From Thermoplasmata archaeon (GTDB taxonomy: Archaea; Thermoplasmatota; DAOVMN01), in NCBI GenBank assembly GCA_030630685.1, contig DAOVMN010000053.1, positions 1 through 9,750 on the forward strand: a stretch of 9,750 nt of DNA, given 5' to 3'. The translations under genes were made by a program, and so were the position numbers. This document shows positions 1 to 5,565 of the stretch, in pieces (the first letter of the stretch is position 1; the number at the start of each line of letters is the position of its first letter). Below the pieces are notes generated by a model. The model was not told where the DNA came from. It ran no database searches and saw only the letters and a program-made list of their open reading frames with translations.

Positions 1-490
1 CCTTTTCGGTGAACTTTGCCCAACTAAAATCCGCCCCTTCGCTGAACTTGGCCGCCTTAAAATCCGCCTTTTTGGTGAACGTTGCCGCATAAAAAGACGC
101 CCATCCGCTGAACTTTGCCCCACTAAAATTGGCCTTTTCGGTAAACTCAGCCCCACTAAAATTGGCCTTTTCGGTGAACTTTGCCGCAACAAAACTTGCC
201 CATCCGCTGAACTTTGCCCACCCAAAATCAATCTCCTGCTCAAGCACCCTTGCAGCAAGATTTACATCCTTCAGCACAGAACCCTTAAAATCGCCCTCTC
301 CAGCATCCACAAGTCCATAAAATCTTTTCATGCACTTTTCCCAAAGTCTTTTCTCCTCTTTTTCTTCAGCAGGCATGTGAAAAATGCAGTATTCTGAATC
401 GTGTTCAGCAGGTCGATTGCAATCTTCGTACTTGCACCGACTTTCCTCGGTTTGTTCGTGTGCTTTCGTTTCTTCGGCCATCTCTGTCAT
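1..490 (-). CDS. Pentapeptide-like (11-residue) repeat protein with N-terminal Cys/His motif, partial
   Basis: The minus strand is open from an ATG at 490 to the left edge, giving 163 residues with the C-terminus missing. Residues 19-38 hold C-x4-C-x10-C-x2-H (ending YCIFH), which looks like a small zinc-binding knuckle. A charged helical stretch follows (about 41-60). From residue 87 the protein is a regular repeat of 11 residues, A-x-F-[ST]-x-x-A-[NSD]-F-x-x, the alternating 6+5 form of the pentapeptide-repeat family, which folds as a right-handed quadrilateral beta-helix. The start at 490 is chosen because the TATA-like box at 511-522 places transcription initiation near it, suggesting a leaderless mRNA. 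The in-frame ATG at 508 lies only 2 bases beyond that box, and one at 481 is also possible. Family membership is clear from the repeats. Function is unknown: such proteins have no common enzymatic role, and binding or scaffolding is only a guess. Confidence 0.85.
   Translation of the reverse strand, partial: MTEMAEETKAHEQTEESRCKYEDCNRPAEHDSEYCIFHMPAEEKEEKRLWEKCMKRFYGLVDAGEGDFKGSVLKDVNLAARVLEQEIDFGWAKFSGWASFVAAKFTEKANFSGAEFTEKANFSGAKFSGWASFYAATFTKKADFKAAKFSEGADFSWAKFTEK
3..233 (-). repeat. Seven tandem 33-bp units coding 11-residue repeats
   Basis: Seven consecutive 33-base units (3-35, 36-68, 69-101, 102-134, 135-167, 168-200, 201-233) are visible on the DNA. On the plus strand they share a GGTGAACTTTGCC-like core and ACTAAAAT-like and GCC segments. 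Units 118-142 and 151-175 are identical over 25 bases, so recent duplication or gene conversion is likely. The array codes for the beta-helix part of the minus-strand gene and probably continues past the left edge. Confidence 0.85.
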
Positions 491-510
491 TCTATTTGCG
501 TAATGCATTT

Positions 511-522
511 TATTATTTAAAC
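511..522 (-). promoter_or_regulatory. Putative archaeal TATA box for the minus-strand repeat protein
   Basis: Read on the minus strand this is GTTTAAATAATA, an A/T-rich TATA-like element. Its centre is about 26 bases upstream of the ATG at 490, the spacing expected for an archaeal promoter driving a leaderless transcript. It is assigned by sequence and spacing only. Confidence 0.45.
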
Positions 523-598
523 CTGTCTTTTCAATTCCATCTTGGAAATTAGAATGAGTTTCCGTTTGAAAAGGATGCTGATTGAAGACGGAAAGAAG

Positions 599-610
599 GC
601 TTTTATATCA
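599..610 (+). promoter_or_regulatory. Putative archaeal TATA box for the small membrane protein
   Basis: GCTTTTATATCA preceded by the purine-rich GAAAGAAG (BRE-like). Transcription would start near 630-635, giving a leader of about 40 bases before the ATG at 671. That leader contains a short possible stem, AGTGC (634-638) with GCACT (649-653). The position of this promoter rules out the longer open frame beginning at 542. Confidence 0.55.
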
Positions 611-670
611 AAAAATTCTTACCGTGCAACAAAAGTGCAAAAAAAGAAGCACTCAAGAGAAGGTAATATC

Positions 671-1051
671 ATGACAAACACCGGCCCGTATGTTCAATAT
701 CCGCAACAGCAAATGCCGTATCAAAGCCAACCTGTGGTACCCCAATCATCAGGCGGTACAGGCAAGCTCTATTTAGGCCTGCTATTAACAGGTTTGATCC
801 TCTTCTTCGTGGCCGGAATAATTCGTTCCCTCCTATTGTACGAGGATCTAATCGAGGATAATCAGCAGAACATCTGGGCTACGACCAACCTCCTTATGAA
901 CATCGGAATCCTGATCGCTGGAACAGGTCTTTCCCTGGGTGCGTTCTCGGCATCAGACCTTGATGATAGGGTACGGAGCACAATGCTGATCGCCGCTGGA
1001 AGTTGTTTTGTTGCAGGGGCAATCATCAATATATTCCCGTTCTTCGATTAA
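671..1051 (+). CDS. Small three-helix membrane protein with Pro/Gln/Tyr-rich N-terminus
   Basis: A protein of 126 residues that I do not recognise. Residues 1-31 are polar and rich in Pro, Gln and Tyr (YPQQQMPYQSQP). Three hydrophobic segments follow: about 32-56, 70-93 and 102-122. The first and second are joined by an acidic loop (YEDLIEDNQQN), the second and third by SDLDDRVR. The start at 671 is chosen over the in-frame ATG at 542 because a TATA box lies at 599-610 and a Shine-Dalgarno-like AGAAGGT lies at 658-664, six bases before the ATG; residues encoded upstream are basic and unlike a membrane protein N-terminus. It is transcribed divergently from the repeat-protein gene and is followed by a long intergenic stretch, so it is probably monocistronic. 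Function unknown; Pro/Gln/Tyr-rich cytoplasmic tails on small helical-bundle proteins often mediate assembly, but that is only a suggestion. Confidence 0.75.
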   Translation: MTNTGPYVQYPQQQMPYQSQPVVPQSSGGTGKLYLGLLLTGLILFFVAGIIRSLLLYEDLIEDNQQNIWATTNLLMNIGILIAGTGLSLGAFSASDLDDRVRSTMLIAAGSCFVAGAIINIFPFFD

Positions 1052-1153
1052 GTGAGGCTCTTTGTTGAATAATTCATTTTATCCTCGCATTTCCCGAGTA
1101 ACCATCCTACCCGGGCAAGATATCAGGTATGCCGAGGAACGATCCGATACACC

Positions 1154-1253
1154 GGGCAAATTCGTGATATTCGCCTATTTGTGAGATTCGTGATGAACTC
1201 CGCACAAAACCTGGGATCACAAATGGCACGAATGAACAAATTACACGAATATC
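1154..1253. repeat. Imperfect palindromic ATTCGTG repeat element
   Basis: The left arm (1154-1194) has ATTCGTG or close variants about every 8-9 bases. The right arm (1218-1253) has the complementary CACGAAT variants with the same spacing, so the block could fold into a long imperfect hairpin with a loop of about 23 bases. Degenerate ATTCGTG repeats are familiar non-coding elements in many prokaryotic genomes; no protein is associated here. Confidence 0.6.
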
Positions 1254-1333
1254 GGGAGGTGAATGAGCGAGGATTTATCCGGGCTCCGAGACAATCAAAG
1301 ATTGGCTAAGGTACAAAGAGGCATTACTAACAT

Positions 1334-1374
1334 GGGCAAATTCGTGATATTCGCCTATTCGTGGAATTCGTGAT
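1334..1374. repeat. Second copy of a 41-bp direct repeat (first copy 1154-1194)
   Basis: 1334-1374 matches 1154-1194 at 38 of 41 positions, both beginning GGGCAAATTCGTGATATTCG. The two copies start exactly 180 bases apart. The second copy lacks the inverted right arm seen next to the first. Confidence 0.8.
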
Positions 1375-1416
1375 CAAACATAGTCCCCCAAAATCCACCG
1401 GCAAGCGACAAACAAA

Positions 1417-1426
1417 TTTTTATATG
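1417..1426 (+). promoter_or_regulatory. TATA box of the feo operon
   Basis: TTTTTATATG preceded by the purine-rich GACAAACAAA. It predicts transcription starting near 1445-1450, inside or beside the DtxR-like operator and about 45-50 bases before the first feoA. Confidence 0.65.
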
Positions 1427-1434
1427 AAACAAAC

Positions 1435-1448
1435 TTAGGTATGCCTAA
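1435..1448 (+). promoter_or_regulatory. DtxR/IdeR-like operator at the feo promoter
   Basis: TTAGGTATGCCTAA is a perfect 5-4-5 palindrome, identical in its arms to the first 14 bases of the well-known DtxR/IdeR consensus (TTAGGTTAGCCTAA). It lies directly downstream of the TATA box and covers the expected transcription start, so a metal-loaded repressor bound here should block initiation. This fits classic iron-repressed control of ferrous iron uptake. The regulator gene is not in the window. Confidence 0.8.
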
Positions 1449-1453
1449 CTATT

Positions 1454-1467
1454 TTCACATTGCCTAA
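1454..1467 (+). promoter_or_regulatory. Second, degenerate DtxR-like site at the feo promoter
   Basis: TTCACATTGCCTAA keeps the outer TT and the whole right arm CCTAA (1463-1467) but has a degraded left arm. It starts exactly 19 bases after the perfect site. The methyltransferase promoter has the same 19-base offset, which supports it being a real second dimer site. Confidence 0.5.
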
Positions 1468-1494
1468 GATGATGAAAATCCGAGGGTGTGAAAC

Positions 1495-1734
1495 ATGGAA
1501 AATGAGCAGAATCTCAGTGAACTGGTACCCGGAGAAAAAGGCGTGATAGCCCGCATTGAAGGCGAAGGGGCCACGCGAAGAAGGCTAATGGCCATGGGGA
1601 TGACCACGGGTACCCGGGTGGAGGTCATCAGGAAGGCCCCCTTAGGCGATCCCATCGATTTTATGGTAAAGGGCTACCATCTCTCCCTGCGGAAAGCGGA
1701 GGCGGAACAGATTATCGTTAATCAGGAGGATTGA
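1495..1734 (+). CDS. feoA: FeoA-type ferrous iron transport accessory protein (first copy)
   Basis: A 79-residue FeoA/SH3-like protein of normal family length. The family signature is clear: a first beta strand region ending in GEKGVIARIEG (about 13-23), the helix RRRLMAMGMTTGTRVEVIRKAPLG (about 28-51, with the conserved LxxMGxxxGxxVxVxxxAPLGDP pattern), and the closing LSLRKAEAEQIIV. FeoA is a small cytoplasmic protein thought to act with the G-protein domain of FeoB in ferrous iron import. GAGGGTG at 1482-1488 is a good Shine-Dalgarno six bases before the ATG. It is the first gene of the operon, under the DtxR-like operator, and is followed by a second feoA after only three bases. Confidence 0.93.
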   Translation: MENEQNLSELVPGEKGVIARIEGEGATRRRLMAMGMTTGTRVEVIRKAPLGDPIDFMVKGYHLSLRKAEAEQIIVNQED

Positions 1735-1737
1735 GAG

Positions 1738-1971
1738 ATGGCGCCGGTGATGCCCCTCCAGATGGCTCCGGAAGGGAAAGAGCTTCGAGTGACAAGTATC
1801 AATGCCGGGCGAGGACTGACCAGACGACTGATCGAGATGGGATTTAATGAGCGTGCCCTCGTGAAGGTGCTGAACTCCCATGGGCGTGGTGCCCTCATCG
1901 TACAACTGAATGATGCCAGATTTGCCATCAGCAGAGGGATGGCAATGAAGATCATGGTGGATGTGGCGTAA
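1738..1971 (+). CDS. feoA: FeoA-type protein (second copy)
   Basis: A 77-residue FeoA-domain protein, clearly diverged from the first copy. It shows the FeoA core RRLIEMGFNERALVKVLN (about 29-46) and ends with the typical FAISRGMAMKIMV. It lacks the APLGDP segment of the first copy, having HGRGALIV instead. AGGAGG at 1724-1729 lies eight bases before the ATG, inside the end of the first feoA, so the two are translationally linked. Two non-identical FeoA proteins before FeoB are common in archaea and bacteria; whether they form a heteromer on FeoB or divide stimulating and structural roles is not known from sequence. Confidence 0.92.
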   Translation: MAPVMPLQMAPEGKELRVTSINAGRGLTRRLIEMGFNERALVKVLNSHGRGALIVQLNDARFAISRGMAMKIMVDVA

Positions 1972-1984
1972 GAGGTGTATAGAG

Positions 1985-4264
1985 TTGGGAGCAAAAAACC
2001 ATATCACCGTAGCCCTGGCAGGAAACCCCAATGCAGGTAAAACCTCCCTTTTCAATGCGATCACAGGCTCACGGCAGCACGTGGGGAACTGGCCCGGCGT
2101 CACCGTGGAAAAGAAGGTTGGAAAATATACTCACAAGGGTATCGAGATCGAGGTGGTGGACCTTCCGGGCACCTACAGCCTTACAGCCTACTCGATTGAC
2201 GAGATCGTGGCACGGGACTATATCGTGGAAGAAAGGCCGGACGTTGTGGTCCATATCGTTGATGCCTCCAATCTCGAACGCAACCTCTACCTCACCACCC
2301 AGCTCATGGAGCTCGGGACCCGGGTGGTCATCGCGTTGAACATGGTGGATATCGCGGAAAAAAGGGGAGACGTTATCGACATCGAGAAAATGGCCGGTTT
2401 CCTGGAGATCCCTGTTGTCAGGACAATTGCGAACATAGGCTATGGGGTCACCACACTCATGGACGAGGTGGTGAAAGAGGCACAAAAACCGGAGCACCAT
2501 GAGCATGAGATCGGCTACGGGAAGGAGATCGAAAAGGCCCTTGTGAAGTTGGAATCCATTATAAAGAGAGACACCCACTTAGTAGGGATTTATCCTCTCC
2601 GCTGGATTGCGGTAAAGCTTATCGAAGACGATGAAAACATCAAGGAAAGGATCGAATTCAGTCCTGTGCGGGAGGAGATCGAGGAGTTCCTGGCCGAGAT
2701 TGACACCATAGACTTCGAGGCGCGAATGGCAGATAAACGCTATGAGGCCATCAATGCCGTGCTGCCCCAGGTGCTGAAAAAGGGTGAGGTGGGCATGACC
2801 ACTTCGGATATGATCGACCGGGTGTTGACCAATAAATACCTGGGGATACCCATCTTCCTGATTCTCATGTGGGGTGCGTTTGAACTGACCTTCACCTTTG
2901 CCACCCCTTTCATGGATATCATCGATCTGGTATTCGGTCACCTTTCCGGATGGGCAAACGAGAACATAGAACCGGCCTGGCTGGGCTCCCTTATCGGAGA
3001 CGGTATCTTTGGAGGTGTCGGATTTGTCCTGATCTTCCTTCCCAACATCTTCATCCTTTTCCTCATGCTCTCCTTCTTGGAGGACAGCGGATACATGGCA
3101 AGGGCAGCCTTCATCATGGACAAGCTCATGTACAATCTCGGGCTTCACGGTAAGTCTTTCATACCGCTTCTCATGGGATTCGGGTGCAACATCCCGGCCA
3201 TCATGGCCACGAGAACGATCGAGGACGAAAAAGACCGCTTGATTACCATTTTGGTCAATCCCTTTATTTCCTGCGGGGCCCGGCTTCCGGTTTACCTTCT
3301 CCTGGCCGGAGCGTTCTTCGGAGGACAGGCGGCCACAGTTATATTCTTTATCTATATATTCGGGATCGTTGTTGCTGTCGGTTCTGCGAAGCTGTTCAGG
3401 AGCACCATACTGCCGGGAAAGCCCGCGCCGTTCATCATGGAGCTGCCCCCTTACAGGCTCCCCACACTCAGGACAACCGTGATTCACATGTGGGAGCGCG
3501 GTTCGATGTACCTGAGAAAGGCGGGGACCATCATCTTTGTGTTTGCCATCGTGATCTGGTCCTTATCGGCATTCAACGGAGATGGATACATAGAGGAGAC
3601 TGAAAAGGATATCGATGAAGGCGAGCTTCTTGTCGGGGATGGGGCGTTCGAAGGGAAAGGGAGATTCACTGTTCTCGAGGATGGAGAAGGGACATTCACG
3701 GGTACGGTGCTGGAAACGGTAGAACTAAAATCCGGGACTTATGAAAAAGATCGATATTACGAGGGCATCGAATTAATGGAAGAGGAAGAACTACACGGCG
3801 ACGGGACCTTTGAAGGGGAATGTGAATTCCTGAGTGATGAAGATGGAGGAAGATATATCGGGGAAGACTTTACAGTGGAGGAGAGCTTTGCCGCGGACAT
3901 AGGACATGGCTTTGGCCCCATCACCTCACCCCTGGGATTCACCTGGAAGATGAACACCGCCTTGGTTTTTGGTTTTGTTGCAAAGGAGGTTGTTGTGGGC
4001 TCTCTCGGTGTGCTCTACGGTGTGGGTGAGGACGAAGACAGGGTAAGTGATTCCATGGAGGATGACAAGGACTTTTCACCTCTGGTGGCATTCTGTCTCA
4101 TGCTGTTCACGCTGTTGTATCTGCCGTGCCTGGCAACGGTTCCTGTGATCTACAAGGAAACCGGATCTGTGAAGTGGACCGGCTTTTCCGTGGGGTACGG
4201 TCTGGTTTTGGCCTGGCTGCTGGCGTTTGTCGTTTATCAGGTCGGAAGCCTGATGGGGTACTGA
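1985..4264 (+). CDS. feoB: FeoB ferrous iron transporter with a large acidic insertion in the membrane domain
   Basis: FeoB imports ferrous iron across the cytoplasmic membrane, using an N-terminal G domain. With the TTG start at 1985 (759 residues) the G motifs are G1 GNPNAGKTS (13-21), G2 within GNWPGVTVEKK (Thr40), G3 DLPG (59-62), G4 NMVD (119-122). A helical linker domain follows to about 280, then the polytopic membrane region with the conserved gate motifs GCNIPA (Cys401) and SCGARLPVY (Cys430). Unusually, about 104 residues (530-633; bases 3572-3883) are inserted between the helix ending IWSLSAF and the conserved SFAADIGHG...SPLGF segment. The insert is very acidic and has three G-[DE]-G-[AT]-F-[ET]-G motifs. 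TTG 1985 is preferred because GAGGTG (1972-1977) sits seven bases upstream and there is no overlap with feoA. ATG 1961 (767 residues) is the alternative, but its nearest purine run abuts the codon. Confidence 0.95.
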   Translation: MGAKNHITVALAGNPNAGKTSLFNAITGSRQHVGNWPGVTVEKKVGKYTHKGIEIEVVDLPGTYSLTAYSIDEIVARDYIVEERPDVVVHIVDASNLERNLYLTTQLMELGTRVVIALNMVDIAEKRGDVIDIEKMAGFLEIPVVRTIANIGYGVTTLMDEVVKEAQKPEHHEHEIGYGKEIEKALVKLESIIKRDTHLVGIYPLRWIAVKLIEDDENIKERIEFSPVREEIEEFLAEIDTIDFEARMADKRYEAINAVLPQVLKKGEVGMTTSDMIDRVLTNKYLGIPIFLILMWGAFELTFTFATPFMDIIDLVFGHLSGWANENIEPAWLGSLIGDGIFGGVGFVLIFLPNIFILFLMLSFLEDSGYMARAAFIMDKLMYNLGLHGKSFIPLLMGFGCNIPAIMATRTIEDEKDRLITILVNPFISCGARLPVYLLLAGAFFGGQAATVIFFIYIFGIVVAVGSAKLFRSTILPGKPAPFIMELPPYRLPTLRTTVIHMWERGSMYLRKAGTIIFVFAIVIWSLSAFNGDGYIEETEKDIDEGELLVGDGAFEGKGRFTVLEDGEGTFTGTVLETVELKSGTYEKDRYYEGIELMEEEELHGDGTFEGECEFLSDEDGGRYIGEDFTVEESFAADIGHGFGPITSPLGFTWKMNTALVFGFVAKEVVVGSLGVLYGVGEDEDRVSDSMEDDKDFSPLVAFCLMLFTLLYLPCLATVPVIYKETGSVKWTGFSVGYGLVLAWLLAFVVYQVGSLMGY

Positions 4265-4266
4265 GA

Positions 4267-4308
4267 GTTGAATCAAAAGGTGAAAAAGTTGAGTCAAAAG
4301 GTGAAAAA
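4267..4308 (+). repeat. Tandem 21-bp duplication carrying the ribosome binding site
   Basis: Two adjacent 21-base copies (4267-4287 and 4288-4308) differ at one base. Each contains AAAAGGTGAAAAA, including a GGTGA Shine-Dalgarno core. The duplication fills the whole gap between the feoB stop and the ATG of the next gene, and the second copy places GGTGA four bases before that ATG. Confidence 0.85.
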
Positions 4309-4761
4309 ATGGCTGAAATAGATGTCGAAAACGAAGAAAAAATGACGTTCGGGCTTGCTGCCGGAGCCCTGTACGTATTCTTCGGGATCCTGCAGGCCCT
4401 TGCAAGCACTGGATTAGTGGATATTCCCCTCGTCCCGGGTAATGCCATCGGCGTTCTGGTGCTCGTGGTAATCGGGGCGGTCTTCCTTTTCGGATACAGG
4501 GAACTGAAGGAGGGAATACCCGAGGGCATAGCCTACATTCATGTGGGAATAGGGCTCTCTCTGGTGTTCGGGATCATTTATCTCCTGGTGATGGGTGCGG
4601 ATGCCATTTCTGCCTACCTTATCCGGAGCGAGGATTTCGAGGACTGGTCGATCATAGATGACGTTAGGCCCGAACTCTACCTTGCTTTACTGTCGCTCAT
4701 CGGATTGGTGAAATGGAGGGACGAGTTTTCACTGAAGGGGATAACTATATCGGGTGTGTGA
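4309..4761 (+). CDS. Unrecognised multi-helix membrane protein in the feo operon
   Basis: A protein of 150 residues that I cannot assign to a family. It has an acidic N-terminus (EIDVENEEK), then hydrophobic segments at about 14-33, 44-63 and 73-96, and a weaker fourth at about 122-134 (LYLALLSLIGLV). The loops hold YRELKEGIPEG and an acidic stretch, RSEDFEDWSIIDDVRPE (106-122). The ATG at 4309 is preferred because GGTGA precedes it and the frame upstream only overlaps feoB out of frame. It begins 45 bases after feoB and its stop codon is almost touching the next start, so it is co-transcribed with feo. It could be a FeoB partner or have an unrelated envelope role. It does not resemble FeoC, a small winged-helix protein. 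Confidence 0.8.
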   Translation: MAEIDVENEEKMTFGLAAGALYVFFGILQALASTGLVDIPLVPGNAIGVLVLVVIGAVFLFGYRELKEGIPEGIAYIHVGIGLSLVFGIIYLLVMGADAISAYLIRSEDFEDWSIIDDVRPELYLALLSLIGLVKWRDEFSLKGITISGV

Positions 4762-4762
4762 G

Positions 4763-5335
4763 ATGAATAACAGAGGAAGTGGAGAGTCGGGCATAAGAAT
4801 GATGATGACCTTTGGTGCTGGTTTCGCTGCCCTTGTGCTCGTCCTTGGTGTGATTGCCTCTGCCTTCGCCGTTATTATGCTCGAAACCAGCACCGATACC
4901 TCCGGAAAAAACAAGGATAAGAATAATGGCGATAACCCGGTGATGGAGTACTGGAACGAGACCTACAATTACGAGGATACCTACGATTTGGGGGATGAGC
5001 ACCACAAGCACCACTGGATGCTGAATGACAGTGCGGTAAAGGTTACGGCAGTGCTCAAGTGGGAGGACACGCTTCAGGACCTGGACTTTGCCATCGGAAA
5101 GGGTGATTGCCCTCACCACGGAGAAACCGCGGCAGAGGACAATAACGGCTCTGCAGGAAACGGCGAGGGTAGGGTGGTCCTTGAGGTGGATGATCCGGAC
5201 ATTCTTTTTGTGAAAGAGGGGAGCCAGGAGAAATGGTTTGCCCACATCGAGGCGGATCCCGCGGCTGTGGAATGCCATTACTCCGTGGAGGTGAGGGTGA
5301 GCTATGCAAGGGAACAAACGAAGGAAGGGGAATAA
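4763..5335 (+). CDS. Membrane-anchored extracytoplasmic protein with His-rich motifs
   Basis: A protein of 190 residues with one N-terminal membrane helix (about 15-40) and no clear cleavage site, so probably anchored with the rest outside. A polar Asn/Lys/Asp linker (45-58) is followed by an aromatic/acidic stretch and DEHHKHHW (78-85). Further potential metal ligands are C-P-H-H (116-119) and C-H (171-172). Residues 92-181 alternate as beta strands (VKVTAVLKW, DLDFAI, GRVVLEV, YSVEVRVSY), resembling the small beta-sandwich PPC-type domains of secreted archaeal and bacterial proteins. The start is the ATG at 4763, one base after the upstream stop, with GGTGTG about four bases ahead; GTG 4754 is an in-frame alternative. 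Last gene of the iron-regulated operon, so a role in capturing or handing over ferrous iron is attractive, but this is inference from context and the histidines. Confidence 0.82.
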   Translation: MNNRGSGESGIRMMMTFGAGFAALVLVLGVIASAFAVIMLETSTDTSGKNKDKNNGDNPVMEYWNETYNYEDTYDLGDEHHKHHWMLNDSAVKVTAVLKWEDTLQDLDFAIGKGDCPHHGETAAEDNNGSAGNGEGRVVLEVDDPDILFVKEGSQEKWFAHIEADPAAVECHYSVEVRVSYAREQTKEGE

Positions 5336-5383
5336 GGAATAAGAGCGAATCGCCTTCCATCGTGATAAAATGAGGAAAAAATA

Positions 5384-5392
5384 TCTCTTTTT
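5384..5392 (+). terminator. Possible T-rich terminator of the feo operon
   Basis: TCTCTTTTT follows the last feo-operon gene by about 50 bases. Archaeal transcription often ends at short T runs without a strong hairpin, so this is a plausible but weak candidate just before the next promoter. Confidence 0.3.
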
Positions 5393-5404
5393 CAGACGCA
5401 AAAA

Positions 5405-5414
5405 CTTAAATATC
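5405..5414 (+). promoter_or_regulatory. TATA box of the methyltransferase/RND unit
   Basis: CTTAAATATC preceded by ACGCAAAAA. It predicts a start of transcription near 5435-5440, within the DtxR-like operator, leaving a leader of about 125-130 bases before the methyltransferase ATG. Confidence 0.65.
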
Positions 5415-5423
5415 GCATGTAAG

Positions 5424-5437
5424 TTAGGCTCGCCTAA
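5424..5437 (+). promoter_or_regulatory. DtxR/IdeR-like operator at the methyltransferase promoter
   Basis: TTAGGCTCGCCTAA is a 5-4-5 palindrome with the same arms as the feo operator and the DtxR/IdeR core consensus. It begins about 10 bases after the TATA box, the same arrangement as at feo, so both units are expected to be repressed together when the metal co-repressor is abundant. Confidence 0.8.
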
Positions 5438-5442
5438 ATAAG

Positions 5443-5456
5443 TTAGAGTGCCCTAA
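5443..5456 (+). promoter_or_regulatory. Second DtxR-like site at the methyltransferase promoter
   Basis: TTAGAGTGCCCTAA differs from the consensus arms at one position (left arm TTAGA) and starts exactly 19 bases after the perfect site. It is a better match than the second site at feo, and the identical offset suggests two repressor dimers bind in a fixed phase. Confidence 0.65.
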
Positions 5457-5565
5457 TGAGACAAAGCAGTAGTCCGGATAACGTTGAGAAAACAACACCC
5501 GACCCTTGAAGGGGGGCTGGAAACAATGAAAGAACATGAAAAGGAAAGGTATTGGAGGAAAAAAC

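Larger units (their letters stand above)
1052..1416. other. Intergenic region with ATTCGTG-type repeats, no gene seen
   Basis: About 365 bases without a convincing coding frame on either strand. Most of the recognisable structure is the ATTCGTG repeat material (1154-1253 and 1334-1374). An 8-bp inverted pair, ATCCTCGC at 1081-1088 and GCGAGGAT at 1267-1274, flanks the first repeat block and could mark the edges of an inserted element, though this is weak. The last 80 bases lead into the feo promoter. Confidence 0.6.

Noticed and set aside
542..670. Upstream in-frame extension of the small membrane protein from the ATG at 542
   Set aside because: A TATA box at 599-610 lies inside it, a good Shine-Dalgarno precedes the ATG at 671, and the extra residues are basic and non-membrane in character.
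1154..1374. CRISPR array
   Set aside because: Only two 41-bp copies at 180-bp offset with internal periodicity, no regular spacers and no cas genes.
2579..3487. 302-codon open frame on the minus strand inside feoB
   Set aside because: It is antisense to well-conserved FeoB motifs, has no promoter or ribosome site, and its translation has no recognisable domain. It is a shadow of feoB codon usage.
4126..4308. Upstream extension of the 4309 membrane protein into the end of feoB
   Set aside because: It overlaps conserved feoB sequence out of frame; the ATG at 4309 has its own GGTGA site.
4745..5401. 218-codon minus-strand open frame over the His-rich protein gene
   Set aside because: The plus-strand frame has a start coupled to the upstream gene, a membrane anchor and beta-strand pattern; the minus frame crosses the next promoter region and looks like non-coding translation.
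5456..5509. 17-codon leader ORF (ATG to TGA) in the methyltransferase 5' region
   Set aside because: It begins inside the second operator site, has no Shine-Dalgarno, and nothing suggests attenuation control; most likely chance.
5500..5520. CCC/GGG-rich segment in the methyltransferase leader as a riboswitch or hairpin
   Set aside because: Only a 3-5 bp stem with a very short loop can be drawn, and no known riboswitch consensus is visible.
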